NCBI GenBank assembly: GCA_049317725.1 | Contig: JBMOHS010000056.1 | Span: forward strand, 1 to 21,356 | Length of the DNA: 21,356 nucleotides | Direction: 5' to 3' | Source of the DNA: CAIOZW01 sp049317725 | GTDB lineage: Bacteria > Acidobacteriota > Blastocatellia > RBC074 | Shown here: piece by piece, positions 1 to 7,634 of the stretch | Layout: every line of letters begins with the position of its first letter | How positions within the stretch are numbered: the first letter of the stretch is position 1 | Program-made: the position numbers and the translations under genes | Notes under the pieces: model-generated | Told to the model about the DNA's origin: nothing | Database searches by the model: none | The model's input: the letters and a program-made list of their open reading frames with translations, nothing else

Positions 1-2095
1 CCTGTTGGTGGGGCTGATCGTCACGGGGGGCGCGACTTCGCGAGGGACGGTCGAGGCCGGACCGGCAGAGATCGTGCGGGACAAGTTCGGGGTTCCCCAC
101 ATCTTCGCCTCGACACTGGAGGATGCGGCCTTTGCGATCGGGTATGCCCAGGCGGAGGACCGCCTCGAGGAGCTGCTGCGCAACTACCGGAAGGCCGAAG
201 GGACGATGGCGGAGGCCTTTGGGGCGGAGTGGTATCGGCATGACTACCGCCAACGGTTATGGCGCCACGCAGAGGTCTCGCGGGAGAGGTACAACACGAT
301 CAGTCCGACGATGCGGCGGGCGATCGAGGCCTACCAGGAGGGGATCAAGCTCTACATGAAGGAGAACCCGACCAAGGTGCCGGCCTGGGCGCCGGAGCTG
401 CACCCGGCGCAGGTGATCTCCCTGGGACGCTACATCATCTGGGGGTGGCCCGAAGGAGAGGCGGCGGGAGACCTGCGGCGGGCGGGGATCACGCCGGATC
501 CAGTGCAGTACCGCGGATCGAACCAGATGCTGCTCGCCTCTTCCAGATCGGCGCTCAAGGCGCCGATCGCGGTGATCGACCCCCACCTCGGCTGGTATGG
601 AGAGTTCCGTTTCTACGAGGTACGCATCTATGCGGGCGCGTTCAAGGTCTCGGGGGTTAGCATCTTGGGGATCCCCTTCCCTTCCCTTGGACACAGCCAG
701 TGGGCGTCGGTGGCGATGACCACCGGTGGGCCCGACACCTCCGACGTCTTCGAGGAGGAGATCCACCCGGACAATCCGCGGCTCTACCGCTTCGAGGGGC
801 AGTGGCGCGAGATGCAGGTCCGCGAGACGACCATTCAGGTGAGGAAAGGCGATCAGCTCGTCCCCGCGAAGGTCGAGATCGAAGCGACGCACCACGGTCC
901 GATTGTCGCGCGCCAGGGCAAGAAGGCCTACACGATGGCCATTCCGTACCGGGACGAGGTCGGGTTGAGTGATCAGGTCTACCGGATGTTCACCGCGCGG
1001 AATCTGGCTGAGATGAAGCAGGGATTGTCGATGCTGCAACTGATGTCGCAGAACATCATGGTTGGCACCGTGCAGGGGGACATCTACTACCTCCGCAACG
1101 GACGGGTCCCGGTGCGCCCCAAAGGGTGTGACTCGACCAAGCCCCTGCCTGGCACGGGTGGCTGTGAGTGGCAGGGTATCCACCCGATGGCGGAGCTGAT
1201 CCAGGTGACCAACCCGCCGCAGGGCTACATGCAGAACAACAACGTCTCCCCGTTCGCCATGATGAAAGAGAGCCCGATGCGGGCGGAGCAGTATGTTGAT
1301 CGGCCCTGGCTCTACAATGACGAGAACCGCCCCGCGCACCAGCGGGGAGCGATGACCCTTGAGCAGCTCCACGCTGCGCAGGGGGTGACGGTCGAGCAGG
1401 CCATCGACCTGGCCTATAGCCCAGAGGTCTACCAGGCGGAGCAGTGGCAGGCGCGCCTGCGCACGCTCGGCGCGGGCGGCTCCGCCAGCAGTGCCAACGG
1501 GGGAGCTGGGAACGGGCTCTCGGCGGCGGCCGGGCAGGTCTATCGCCAGATCCTCGACTGGAACCGGCGCAGTGACGCGGATTCGGTGGGAGCCCTCTCC
1601 TTCTTCGCCTTCAAGGCCTCACTGGAGAGCCCGGCGTTGCGCCGTGCGGTCGAGGTTCCCGGTGATCTGACGGATGCGCAGATCTCGGCGGCCCTGACTG
1701 GTGCCGTGAAGTGGTTGACGGAGACGGTCGGCTCGATCGAGGCCCCGTACGGCCGCTATTTTCGCGTGGGAAGGGAAGGTGGCAAGACCTATCCGGTGGC
1801 GGGTGGAACGCTGCAGGATTACGGGATGGCGACGCCGCGGGCGATCACCTTTGCCAAGCGAGGCCAGGAGATGGTTGGGCAGGGGGGACAGACCTCGACT
1901 CAAGTGGTCGTCCTGACCAAGGTGCCCCAGTCCTGGACCATCATCCCGCTCGGGATGAGCGACCATCGGGACTCACCTCACTGGGACGATCAAGCGGAGA
2001 AGCTCTTCAGCCAGAGTCGGATGAAGTCGAGCTACTTTCTGCGGCGGTCCGAGCTGCTCAAGAACAGCAGCCAGCGGAAGACGGTAACCCGCTGA
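1..2095 (+). CDS. Penicillin acylase family N-terminal-nucleophile hydrolase, 5' end cut by window
   Basis: Secreted amidase of the penicillin acylase family (PF01804), which cleaves amide bonds in N-acyl compounds such as beta-lactams, acyl-homoserine lactones or acyl peptides. The reading frame is open to base 2; the first candidate start is TTG at 5. The visible N-terminus (LLVGLIVTGGATS) looks like the hydrophobic core of a signal peptide, so the true start lies left of the window. Numbering from TTG 5, the alpha-chain motif GYAQAEDRLEE is near residues 46-56. The expected autocatalytic cleavage site is RGSNQM, with Ser172 as the nucleophile that becomes the N-terminus of the beta chain. 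It is followed by the family's IDPHLGW stretch. A Gly/Ala/Ser-rich linker lies around residues 484-510 in the beta chain, and its conserved-looking neighbour is DWNRRSDADS. At 696 visible residues it has normal family length. The natural substrate cannot be read from sequence. It converges on the gene ending at 2117, leaving 21 bases between stops. Confidence 0.88.
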   Translation, partial: LLVGLIVTGGATSRGTVEAGPAEIVRDKFGVPHIFASTLEDAAFAIGYAQAEDRLEELLRNYRKAEGTMAEAFGAEWYRHDYRQRLWRHAEVSRERYNTISPTMRRAIEAYQEGIKLYMKENPTKVPAWAPELHPAQVISLGRYIIWGWPEGEAAGDLRRAGITPDPVQYRGSNQMLLASSRSALKAPIAVIDPHLGWYGEFRFYEVRIYAGAFKVSGVSILGIPFPSLGHSQWASVAMTTGGPDTSDVFEEEIHPDNPRLYRFEGQWREMQVRETTIQVRKGDQLVPAKVEIEATHHGPIVARQGKKAYTMAIPYRDEVGLSDQVYRMFTARNLAEMKQGLSMLQLMSQNIMVGTVQGDIYYLRNGRVPVRPKGCDSTKPLPGTGGCEWQGIHPMAELIQVTNPPQGYMQNNNVSPFAMMKESPMRAEQYVDRPWLYNDENRPAHQRGAMTLEQLHAAQGVTVEQAIDLAYSPEVYQAEQWQARLRTLGAGGSASSANGGAGNGLSAAAGQVYRQILDWNRRSDADSVGALSFFAFKASLESPALRRAVEVPGDLTDAQISAALTGAVKWLTETVGSIEAPYGRYFRVGREGGKTYPVAGGTLQDYGMATPRAITFAKRGQEMVGQGGQTSTQVVVLTKVPQSWTIIPLGMSDHRDSPHWDDQAEKLFSQSRMKSSYFLRRSELLKNSSQRKTVTR

Positions 2096-2116
2096 AGAGA
2101 GCGGAGTGGCGGGGGG

Positions 2117-3682
2117 TTATTCGATCGTCAACTGTACCGGATTGGCGCGTATTCCGTCGACAATCAGGGTGACATCGACGACCCCTCGCCCCTGCAGCGA
2201 CCGCGGGATGCGGACGTTGCACTGATCCAGCCCAACATACCCACCAGACTCCCCAAGATAGAGCACCTGAGAGGCAACCCCTCCGATCGTCACGGTGACG
2301 TGAGAGAGAGCCGAGCGGAAGCGGAGCCCTGTTCCGTAGAGGACGACGAAGAGGTCATCGGTCGAAGGTCCAAGGGGAATCGGGCGTGGCACGATGCCAC
2401 CGCCGGGCATGGCCCTCCAGACCGACTCCTGGGTCTGCTGTCCATTGGCCGTGGTACGGATCAGTGAGGCGACGGGCAGTCCTTGACCGGACCCATCCAT
2501 CGTGAAGAGAGCGGGGGCCACCCGGACCACTTCCAGTCGGCTCATGGCAGTCTCGCCCTGTCGATTGGTCAGGGTCAATTTGGCGGGCCCCTCGATCGTC
2601 TCGACCGGAACCTGATAGTTGACCTGTTGGGGAGAGACGAAGAAGAGGGGAGCTGGCCGATCGGTTCCGGTGACGTCCCGAATGATGGCGGTTGTACCTC
2701 CAAGGGAGGTGGGGAGCGGCAGCGTCGGGGCGGATTCGCTGCCCGTCGCGAGCCGCGTGCCGAAAGCGGCGACGATCGATCCCCTCGCCACCTGCCCTAC
2801 GGCATAATTCCCGGCATTGGTGCTTGTCAATCCCATCTGAACGGTAAGGGAGAAGGAGCCCAACCGGATGGAACTTCGAGCGAAGACGTGAACGACCTCG
2901 ACCTGATACGTTCCTGGTTCGAGTTTGCCGAGGGAGACAGGCAAGGTGTAGGGGGTCAGCACCTGGGCACAGAACTCTCCCAAGGTGGTCGTTTCGATCC
3001 GGAGGAGCCGGTCGGTCCGCCGAAGAACGGGTTGGCGCGGAATACAGGCATCGGACCAGATCCCAGCCAAGGTGAAAGAGACCGAATCGTGGGAGGTAGG
3101 GGAGGTGGGCAGGATCGTCACGACGGGAAGACTCGCGAGGGAGACTCTGGCATCGATCCAGCCGGCCGCGAGGGGCGCACCAGCCGCATCGGTAATCTTC
3201 CGCCCCACCGGTAGATCTCCGAGGGAGAGGGTCGCAGAGGGGAGGGCCCCACCCGCCGACTCGACCCGGAAGGTGACGCGAAAGAGCGAGTGAGTGCCCG
3301 CCGAGAGGGTTTGTCCAGCGGGAAGATTCCAAGTCAGTCCGAGTTGCCCTTGGGAAGATCCTGACCAGTTGGCGAGGAAAGTCGGAGTTCCTGCAGGACC
3401 CGCTTCTCCCCTTCCGGTTCCAAGCGCGACAGCAGGTCGGCTGAGGATTGTCGGGTCATACCGCAAACTGAGCGCAACCGACTGCTCCCCACCGGTCGCG
3501 ACCACTTCGATGCCAACCGTGACCGTCTGGTCGACCACGACCGTGGGGGGGACGATCCGCACCTCTCTCGTCACTTGTGACGTGGGTGAAGCGGCCGAAC
3601 CACTGGCCCGCCAGCCGACAACAGCCAACAACAGCAGCATCCCCATCCTGGTGGCCTTGATCCATCTCTCCTGACAACACAT
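2117..3682 (-). CDS. Secreted cohesin-like protein with TIGR03437 C-terminal domain
   Basis: 521-residue predicted exported protein of unknown role. The ATG at 3682 is supported by AGGAGG seven bases upstream, although a second in-frame ATG at residue 13 would give a tidier signal peptide. The hydrophobic signal is about residues 13-30. Residues about 40-182 resemble a cohesin-type beta-sandwich: VTVGIEV, then ALSLRYDPTIL, then LFRVTFRV. Residues about 187-283 form a second Ig-like module with two cysteines (Cys213 and Cys238) that may form a disulfide. Residues about 284-521 match the TIGR03437 Solibacter-type C-terminal domain, with AAFGTRL, PLFFVSPQQVNYQVP, ALFTMDGSGQG, VLYGTGLRFR and a YVGLDQ motif. 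The same module ends the protease at 18140-21356. The gene lies 31 bases downstream of the RpiB-type gene, so probably shares its transcript. A surface or adhesive function is only an inference. Confidence 0.8.
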   Translation of the reverse strand: MCCQERWIKATRMGMLLLLAVVGWRASGSAASPTSQVTREVRIVPPTVVVDQTVTVGIEVVATGGEQSVALSLRYDPTILSRPAVALGTGRGEAGPAGTPTFLANWSGSSQGQLGLTWNLPAGQTLSAGTHSLFRVTFRVESAGGALPSATLSLGDLPVGRKITDAAGAPLAAGWIDARVSLASLPVVTILPTSPTSHDSVSFTLAGIWSDACIPRQPVLRRTDRLLRIETTTLGEFCAQVLTPYTLPVSLGKLEPGTYQVEVVHVFARSSIRLGSFSLTVQMGLTSTNAGNYAVGQVARGSIVAAFGTRLATGSESAPTLPLPTSLGGTTAIIRDVTGTDRPAPLFFVSPQQVNYQVPVETIEGPAKLTLTNRQGETAMSRLEVVRVAPALFTMDGSGQGLPVASLIRTTANGQQTQESVWRAMPGGGIVPRPIPLGPSTDDLFVVLYGTGLRFRSALSHVTVTIGGVASQVLYLGESGGYVGLDQCNVRIPRSLQGRGVVDVTLIVDGIRANPVQLTIE

Positions 3683-3713
3683 GACCGGACCTCCTCATTC
3701 CGCTCTCGTCGGG

Positions 3714-4406
3714 TTAGCGACGTTGATACTGGGTTTCAATGGCGGTAATCTTGGCGACTCGCCGGCCGTGACGAGCCTCCCCTTCTGGTGTCGTGAGCCA
3801 GGTGGTAACAATCTCGAGGATCTGCGACTCGGAGAGGAGTCGAGCCCCCAGGGTCAGCACATTGGCGTAGTTATGTTCGCGGCTGTTGCGTGCCGTGGCC
3901 GTATCGTAACACATCGCTGCGCGAATACCAGGCACCTTATTAGCAGCGATGCAGGAGCCGATTCCCGCGGCATCGAGAACAATCCCCAAGTCACACACCC
4001 GATCAGCGACGGCCCGGGCCACTGCGTGGGCAAAGTCTGGGTAGTCGACTGGATCGTCGGTCGGCGGTCCGTAATCGCGAAAGGCGTAGCCGAGGGTGCT
4101 CAGGTGGAGGGCGACACGCTGTTTCATGGCGAACCCTCCGTGATCCGAGGCGAGGGCGATGATCAGCGAGGTCGCTTGGCGACGGGGTTTGAACCGAAGC
4201 TCGATGCGACGGGCGGCCAGCTGATCCGAGGCCAGCGGAGTGACGCGCGCCCCTTCGCGCACGAGGAGGATCGCGCCCTCCGGAAGGGGTCTGACCTCCG
4301 CTTCCGTGATCACCTCGTGGATCGACTCATCAAAGACCGGCATGTCGTGGCCAGTCAACGCAGAGGCGACGACAGGACTCGGGTCTTCGGACTCCCTCTG
4401 ACGCAC
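3714..4406 (-). CDS. RpiB/LacAB-family sugar-phosphate isomerase homologue with N-terminal extension and altered active site
   Basis: 230-residue protein whose residues about 82-225 match ribose-5-phosphate isomerase B / LacA-LacB. The start is GTG at 4406, with AGGAGG six bases upstream. Family features present are ASDHGGF (Asp88, His89), AANKVPGIRAA (154-164), SREHNYANVL (His179) and RHGRRV (212-217), which supplies phosphate-binding arginines. The catalytic loop is unusual. E. coli RpiB has ICGTGIG, with Cys66 as the base, whereas here it reads LDAAGIGSC, placing Asp145 at the Cys position and a cysteine seven residues later (Cys152). The mycobacterial-type Glu position is Ser151. The first 80 residues are additional. 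They include ITEAEVRPLPEG and LLVREGARVTPLASDQLAARRI, a pattern reminiscent of short modules found before other carbohydrate enzymes. The true substrate is uncertain, so calling it ribose-5-phosphate isomerase would go too far. It sits between alaC and the cohesin-like gene. Confidence 0.8.
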   Translation of the reverse strand: MRQRESEDPSPVVASALTGHDMPVFDESIHEVITEAEVRPLPEGAILLVREGARVTPLASDQLAARRIELRFKPRRQATSLIIALASDHGGFAMKQRVALHLSTLGYAFRDYGPPTDDPVDYPDFAHAVARAVADRVCDLGIVLDAAGIGSCIAANKVPGIRAAMCYDTATARNSREHNYANVLTLGARLLSESQILEIVTTWLTTPEGEARHGRRVAKITAIETQYQRR

Positions 4407-4435
4407 GGCAATCCTCCTGGATGGTCAGGCTCGAC

Positions 4436-4458
4436 GGTCAGGTCCTCAGGTTCTGACC
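4436..4458. other. Small inverted repeat in the alaC-rpiB gap
   Basis: GGTCAG (4436-4441) and CTGACC (4453-4458) can pair over an 11-base loop, and the loop contains a nested CCT-C-AGG. A further GGTCAGG copy lies at 4423-4429. The element occupies most of the 70-base gap between the alaC stop and the RpiB-type start. It could attenuate or process the transcript, but it is short and no U-tract follows it on the transcribed strand. Confidence 0.25.
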
Positions 4459-4476
4459 CGCGATCGACAATCCGGT

Positions 4477-5655
4477 CTAGTCAGTCAAGAACGACTTGAT
4501 TCCTCGAACTGCCTGGGCGATCCGCTGTTCGTTCTCGACGAGGGCAAAGCGGACGTATCCTTCTCCTCGCGGGCCAAAGCCGATTCCGGGGGAGACGGCG
4601 ACCCCGGCCCGGGCGATCAACTGCTTGGCAAACTCGAGGGAGCCGAGCGAGGCATAGGCCGGGGGCAGCTTGGCCCAGACAAACATCGTCCCCTTGGGCG
4701 AGGGAACCTCCCAGCCCGCTGACGCCAAGCCACGGATCAGGACGTCCCGGCGGTGGCGATAGACCGCGGCAATCTCGGGGACGAGCGGGTCACAGTCCCG
4801 CAGCGCAATGATGCTGGCAATCTGGATCGGCTGGAAGATGCCATAATCGAGATAGCTCTTCAACCGGGTGAGCGCGGCGATGACCTGCGCATTTCCGGCA
4901 CAGAAGCCGACGCGCCAGCCAGCCATCGAGTAGCTCTTCGACATCGAGAACATCTCGACGGCCACCTCTTTGGCCCCTGGGACCTGGAGAATGCTCGGTG
5001 CCTCCGCCCCATCGAAGACCAGATCGGCATAGGCCAGATCGTGAATGATCAGGTAGCCCCGTTCGCGGGCAATCGCGACCGCCTCCTCGAAGAAGTCGAG
5101 TCCGACACAGACGGTCGTCGGATTGTGCGGGAAGGAGAGGACGAGAATCCGCGGCTGTTGGCCTTGGGGGTAGTCGAGGCGGCGCAGGGCATCCATCATC
5201 GCCTCGGCGCCCTCGTCGATCGGGAGTTTGATCAGTTCACAACCGGCGATGGTTGCGGCAAAGGCGTGGATCGGATAGCTCGGATCGGGCACGATGACGC
5301 GCATTCCCGGCTCGACCAACGCCATGATGAGGTGGGAAAAGCCCTCCTTCGCCCCCATGGTCGCGATCGCTTCGGTCTCCGGGTCGATGGCGACACCGTA
5401 GCGCCGCTCATACCAACGCGCAATCTCCAGACGAAGATTGGGGATGCCACGCGAGGCTGAGTACCGATGATTGCGCGGATTGTGCACCGCCTCGACCATC
5501 TTTTCGACAATCGGTTCCGGTGTCGGCAGGTCGGGATTGCCCATCCCGAGGTCGATGATATCCTCGCCTCGGTGGCGCGCTTCCATTTTGTACTGGTTGA
5601 TGACGGCAAAGACGTACGGGGGAAGTTTCTCAATCAGTGGAAAATGATATTCCAT
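4477..5655 (-). CDS. alaC: AlaC-type class I/II aminotransferase (glutamate-pyruvate transaminase family)
   Basis: Cytoplasmic PLP-dependent aminotransferase of 392 residues, close in motif detail to E. coli AlaC, which makes alanine from pyruvate and glutamate. Seen from ATG 5655: KLPPYVF (10-16), DIIDLGMGNPD (32-42), YSASRGIP (65-72), the cofactor loop FPHNPT with Asn178, HDLAYAD with Asp206 and Tyr209, the PLP lysine in SMSKSYSMAGWRVGF (Lys240), and the substrate carboxylate arginine in YVRFAL (Arg369). Homology begins right after this ATG. The open frame extends 50 codons upstream, but that part runs through the divergent promoter region and was rejected. The nearest AGGAGG lies about 17 bases upstream, which is unusually far. 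LL-diaminopimelate aminotransferase is a related alternative; the AlaC-specific match is better. It is the likely first gene of a unit with the RpiB-type and cohesin-like genes. Confidence 0.87.
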   Translation of the reverse strand: MEYHFPLIEKLPPYVFAVINQYKMEARHRGEDIIDLGMGNPDLPTPEPIVEKMVEAVHNPRNHRYSASRGIPNLRLEIARWYERRYGVAIDPETEAIATMGAKEGFSHLIMALVEPGMRVIVPDPSYPIHAFAATIAGCELIKLPIDEGAEAMMDALRRLDYPQGQQPRILVLSFPHNPTTVCVGLDFFEEAVAIARERGYLIIHDLAYADLVFDGAEAPSILQVPGAKEVAVEMFSMSKSYSMAGWRVGFCAGNAQVIAALTRLKSYLDYGIFQPIQIASIIALRDCDPLVPEIAAVYRHRRDVLIRGLASAGWEVPSPKGTMFVWAKLPPAYASLGSLEFAKQLIARAGVAVSPGIGFGPRGEGYVRFALVENEQRIAQAVRGIKSFLTD

Positions 5656-5665
5656 AAGGCAAAAA

Positions 5666-5694
5666 TTGACACCCTCCTGTTGGGTTACTATATT
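5666..5694 (+). promoter_or_regulatory. Near-consensus sigma-70 promoter for hpt
   Basis: TTGACA at 5666-5671 and TATATT at 5689-5694 are separated by exactly 17 bases. The site lies in an AT-rich island in otherwise GC-rich DNA. Transcription would begin near 5701, giving an untranslated leader of about 83 bases before hpt. The same island contains TATAGT on the minus strand (5694-5689), a weak -10 candidate for alaC, but no good -35 was found for it. Confidence 0.75.
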
Positions 5695-5724
5695 TAAATT
5701 CGGTTTCGTTATACCACCAATCGC

Positions 5725-5740
5725 CGGGGGAGTCACCCCG
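5725..5740 (+). other. Short hairpin in the hpt leader
   Basis: CGGGG (5725-5729) pairs with CCCCG (5736-5740) around a six-base loop in the presumed 5' untranslated leader of hpt. It is a perfect five-pair GC stem. It could stabilise the leader or be incidental. No known riboswitch pattern was recognised. Confidence 0.3.
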
Positions 5741-5783
5741 TGGGAAACGTTTGGGAGAGCATCGCTGGACGAGAGGGGAGTAC

Positions 5784-6338
5784 ATGTCGGAACAGAAGAG
5801 CCCATCGCTGCGGGTCCTGCTGACAGAAGAGGTAATCCGGGAACGGGTCCAGGCGCTCGGGGAGCGGATCACCCGGGACTACCAGGGCCGCCATCCTCAT
5901 CTGATCTGTGTGCTGAAGGGAGCGACGGTCTTCTTGAGCGATCTCATGCGCGCGATCGACCTCCCGTTGAGCATCGATTTCATTGCCGTTTCGAGCTATG
6001 GCGGAAAGCAGACCAGCTCGAGCGGGGAGGTCAAGATTCTCAAGGATCTGGACAAACCACTGGAGGGGCGCGACCTGTTGCTGGTCGAAGACATCCTCGA
6101 CACGGGCCTGACGCTCCATTACCTTCTTCAGACCTTTCGGGCACGGGGCGTGGGGTCGATCCGCATCGCCACCCTGCTCAGCAAACCGGCCCGGCGGGTG
6201 ATCCAAGTCGAAGCGGACTATGTCGGATTTGAGATCCCGGACGAATTCGTCGTCGGCTATGGACTCGACTACGACGAACGCTACCGCAACCTCCCCTTCA
6301 TCGGCGTGCTGGGCACTCCCGAATCGGCCGCGTCCTGA
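5784..6338 (+). CDS. hpt: Hypoxanthine phosphoribosyltransferase
   Basis: Cytoplasmic purine salvage enzyme that joins hypoxanthine (and usually guanine) to PRPP to give IMP or GMP. The 184-residue length is normal. Visible motifs are VLKGA (43-47), the flexible-loop region SSYGGKQTSSSGEV (70-83), the PRPP-binding signature LVEDILDTGLT (100-110), the purine-contacting LLSKPARR (131-138), and GFEIPDEFVVGYGLDYDERYRNLP near the C-terminus (148-171). ATG 5784 was chosen over an in-frame ATG at 5751 because homology begins just after it and AGAGG lies seven bases upstream. It has its own strong promoter (5666-5694) and is transcribed divergently from alaC. It complements the purine nucleoside phosphorylase encoded further along on the other strand, which would supply its base substrates. 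Confidence 0.95.
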   Translation: MSEQKSPSLRVLLTEEVIRERVQALGERITRDYQGRHPHLICVLKGATVFLSDLMRAIDLPLSIDFIAVSSYGGKQTSSSGEVKILKDLDKPLEGRDLLLVEDILDTGLTLHYLLQTFRARGVGSIRIATLLSKPARRVIQVEADYVGFEIPDEFVVGYGLDYDERYRNLPFIGVLGTPESAAS

Positions 6339-6359
6339 ATCGTAAAAGATCCATCAAGG

Positions 6360-7604
6360 TCAAGGACGGCGCAGCGGCGGAGCCTCGAAGGTGACGATCC
6401 CGCTGACCTGGACCGGGCGCCCTTCAAACTTCGCCGGCTCAAACTTCCATTCGCGGACGGCGACCAGGGCGGCTGGATTATACTCGGGTCGTCCCTCGAT
6501 CACTCGGGCAAAGACGACATCTCCCTGCGTCGAGACGAGAATCTCGACCTTGACTGGGATGGGAAGCGACGATTCCGTCAGCAGCTCCCCAGTTGGGGGG
6601 GCGGGAGACTGGGCCGGATCGGGTTTGGGCGCACGAACGACCGGGAAGGCGGGCAATTGCCGATTGGTGGGTCTCCCCCCTTCGATCCGCTGGAGCATCC
6701 GATCCTGGGCGAGCACGTCATCCACTGGCGACGTGGGCGGAAACTCCCCGACCCGAACGGTCGGCTGCGAAAAGTCCGTGACATCAGGACGCCGACCAGC
6801 GGCGGCCGCCTGCTCGACCAGTTCGATAGCCCGCTTGAGGGAGTCGAGCGCCGCGGTTTGAGATCTCTGCGCCTGCTCCTCGCCGGGGGCGATGAGGGCC
6901 GCCTCGCTCGAGAGAAGATTGCGGGTATTGTGAGCCTCCGCATAGTTGGGCATGAGCCGCAGCGTGCGCTCGACATAGTCCAAGCCCGACTGGATCAATG
7001 TCTCCGCTTCCTGCCGCGCGGCCTCTGGCAAGGTGTGGACGAGGCGGTTCTCCTGGATCTTTCCGTGGCCTGCAATCAGATCGTGCACCTCCCGCCAGAG
7101 AGAGAGCGAGAGTCGGTAGTAGCAGAAGGCCCGCACGGAGTCTTTCTGCTCAGGAAGCTCGGCGCGTCGCAGAAAATAGTCGCGGGCGGCGCGCTGATTG
7201 TCGAGTCGAAAGGCGGTAATCGCGGCCAGCCCGAGGGCTTCGTCGTTGGTGGGCTCGAGTTGGAGGGCCGCCTCAAACTTTTCGAGCGACTCTTTGAGCC
7301 GAACAATCCGGTAGAGGCTCTTTCCCTGCTGGAGAAGGGAGGCGACGGAGGGCTCGCTCCGTTGCTGGCCCGTCCCTTGTGCCGACGGCGAGACCTGCCA
7401 AGCGAGGGTTGCGGCTTCGGCCAGAGTGGCCGTCGACGCAAAGATCGCCAGCAAGGCGGGGAGCGAATGGAGCAGGGGCGATGAACGACGTCCGACCTCC
7501 CCGCGAGGATTGTCCCCCCTTGTCCCACCGAAACGGGAACGATCCGCCCCTTCGGGCCGATTGACGGCTTGACCTGCCTGATATGTTCGCATAGTGCGTA
7601 TCAT
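6360..7604 (-). CDS. TPR protein with TonB-type C-terminal domain
   Basis: 414-residue envelope protein. The start taken is ATG 7604; ribosome-site support is poor, and an in-frame ATG five codons in is possible. A basic N-terminal stretch is followed by a hydrophobic segment at about 44-64 (LLHSLPALLAIFASTATLAEA), a signal anchor or signal peptide. Residues about 87-225 contain TPR-like helices, including LEKFEAALQLEPTNDEALGLA and a later TLRLMPNYAEAHNTRNLL. A proline-rich linker (about 317-350) leads to a TonB C-terminal fold at about 345-409, with VKVEILVSTQGDV, YNPAALVAVREWKFEPA and GRPVQVSGIVTFEAPP. TonB domains transmit proton-motive energy to outer-membrane transporters, but in this phylum many TPR-TonB fusions have no known receptor. 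It starts 30 bases after the amidohydrolase stop, so is probably the last gene of the nucleoside gene train. It converges on hpt with 21 bases between stops. Confidence 0.8.
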   Translation of the reverse strand: MIRTMRTYQAGQAVNRPEGADRSRFGGTRGDNPRGEVGRRSSPLLHSLPALLAIFASTATLAEAATLAWQVSPSAQGTGQQRSEPSVASLLQQGKSLYRIVRLKESLEKFEAALQLEPTNDEALGLAAITAFRLDNQRAARDYFLRRAELPEQKDSVRAFCYYRLSLSLWREVHDLIAGHGKIQENRLVHTLPEAARQEAETLIQSGLDYVERTLRLMPNYAEAHNTRNLLSSEAALIAPGEEQAQRSQTAALDSLKRAIELVEQAAAAGRRPDVTDFSQPTVRVGEFPPTSPVDDVLAQDRMLQRIEGGRPTNRQLPAFPVVRAPKPDPAQSPAPPTGELLTESSLPIPVKVEILVSTQGDVVFARVIEGRPEYNPAALVAVREWKFEPAKFEGRPVQVSGIVTFEAPPLRRP

Positions 7605-7634
7605 GTCCTATCGAGCCCCTCTCTGACAACTGCC

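Noticed and set aside
257..1372. 371-codon open frame opposite the penicillin acylase
   Set aside because: Antisense shadow: His/Arg/Leu/Asp-rich translation, no domain, and the plus-strand frame carries the conserved family motifs.
3714..4406. Bacterial microcompartment locus suggested by the extended RpiB-like protein
   Set aside because: No shell protein, aldehyde dehydrogenase or other microcompartment gene is present in the window, so the resemblance of the N-terminal module is not enough.
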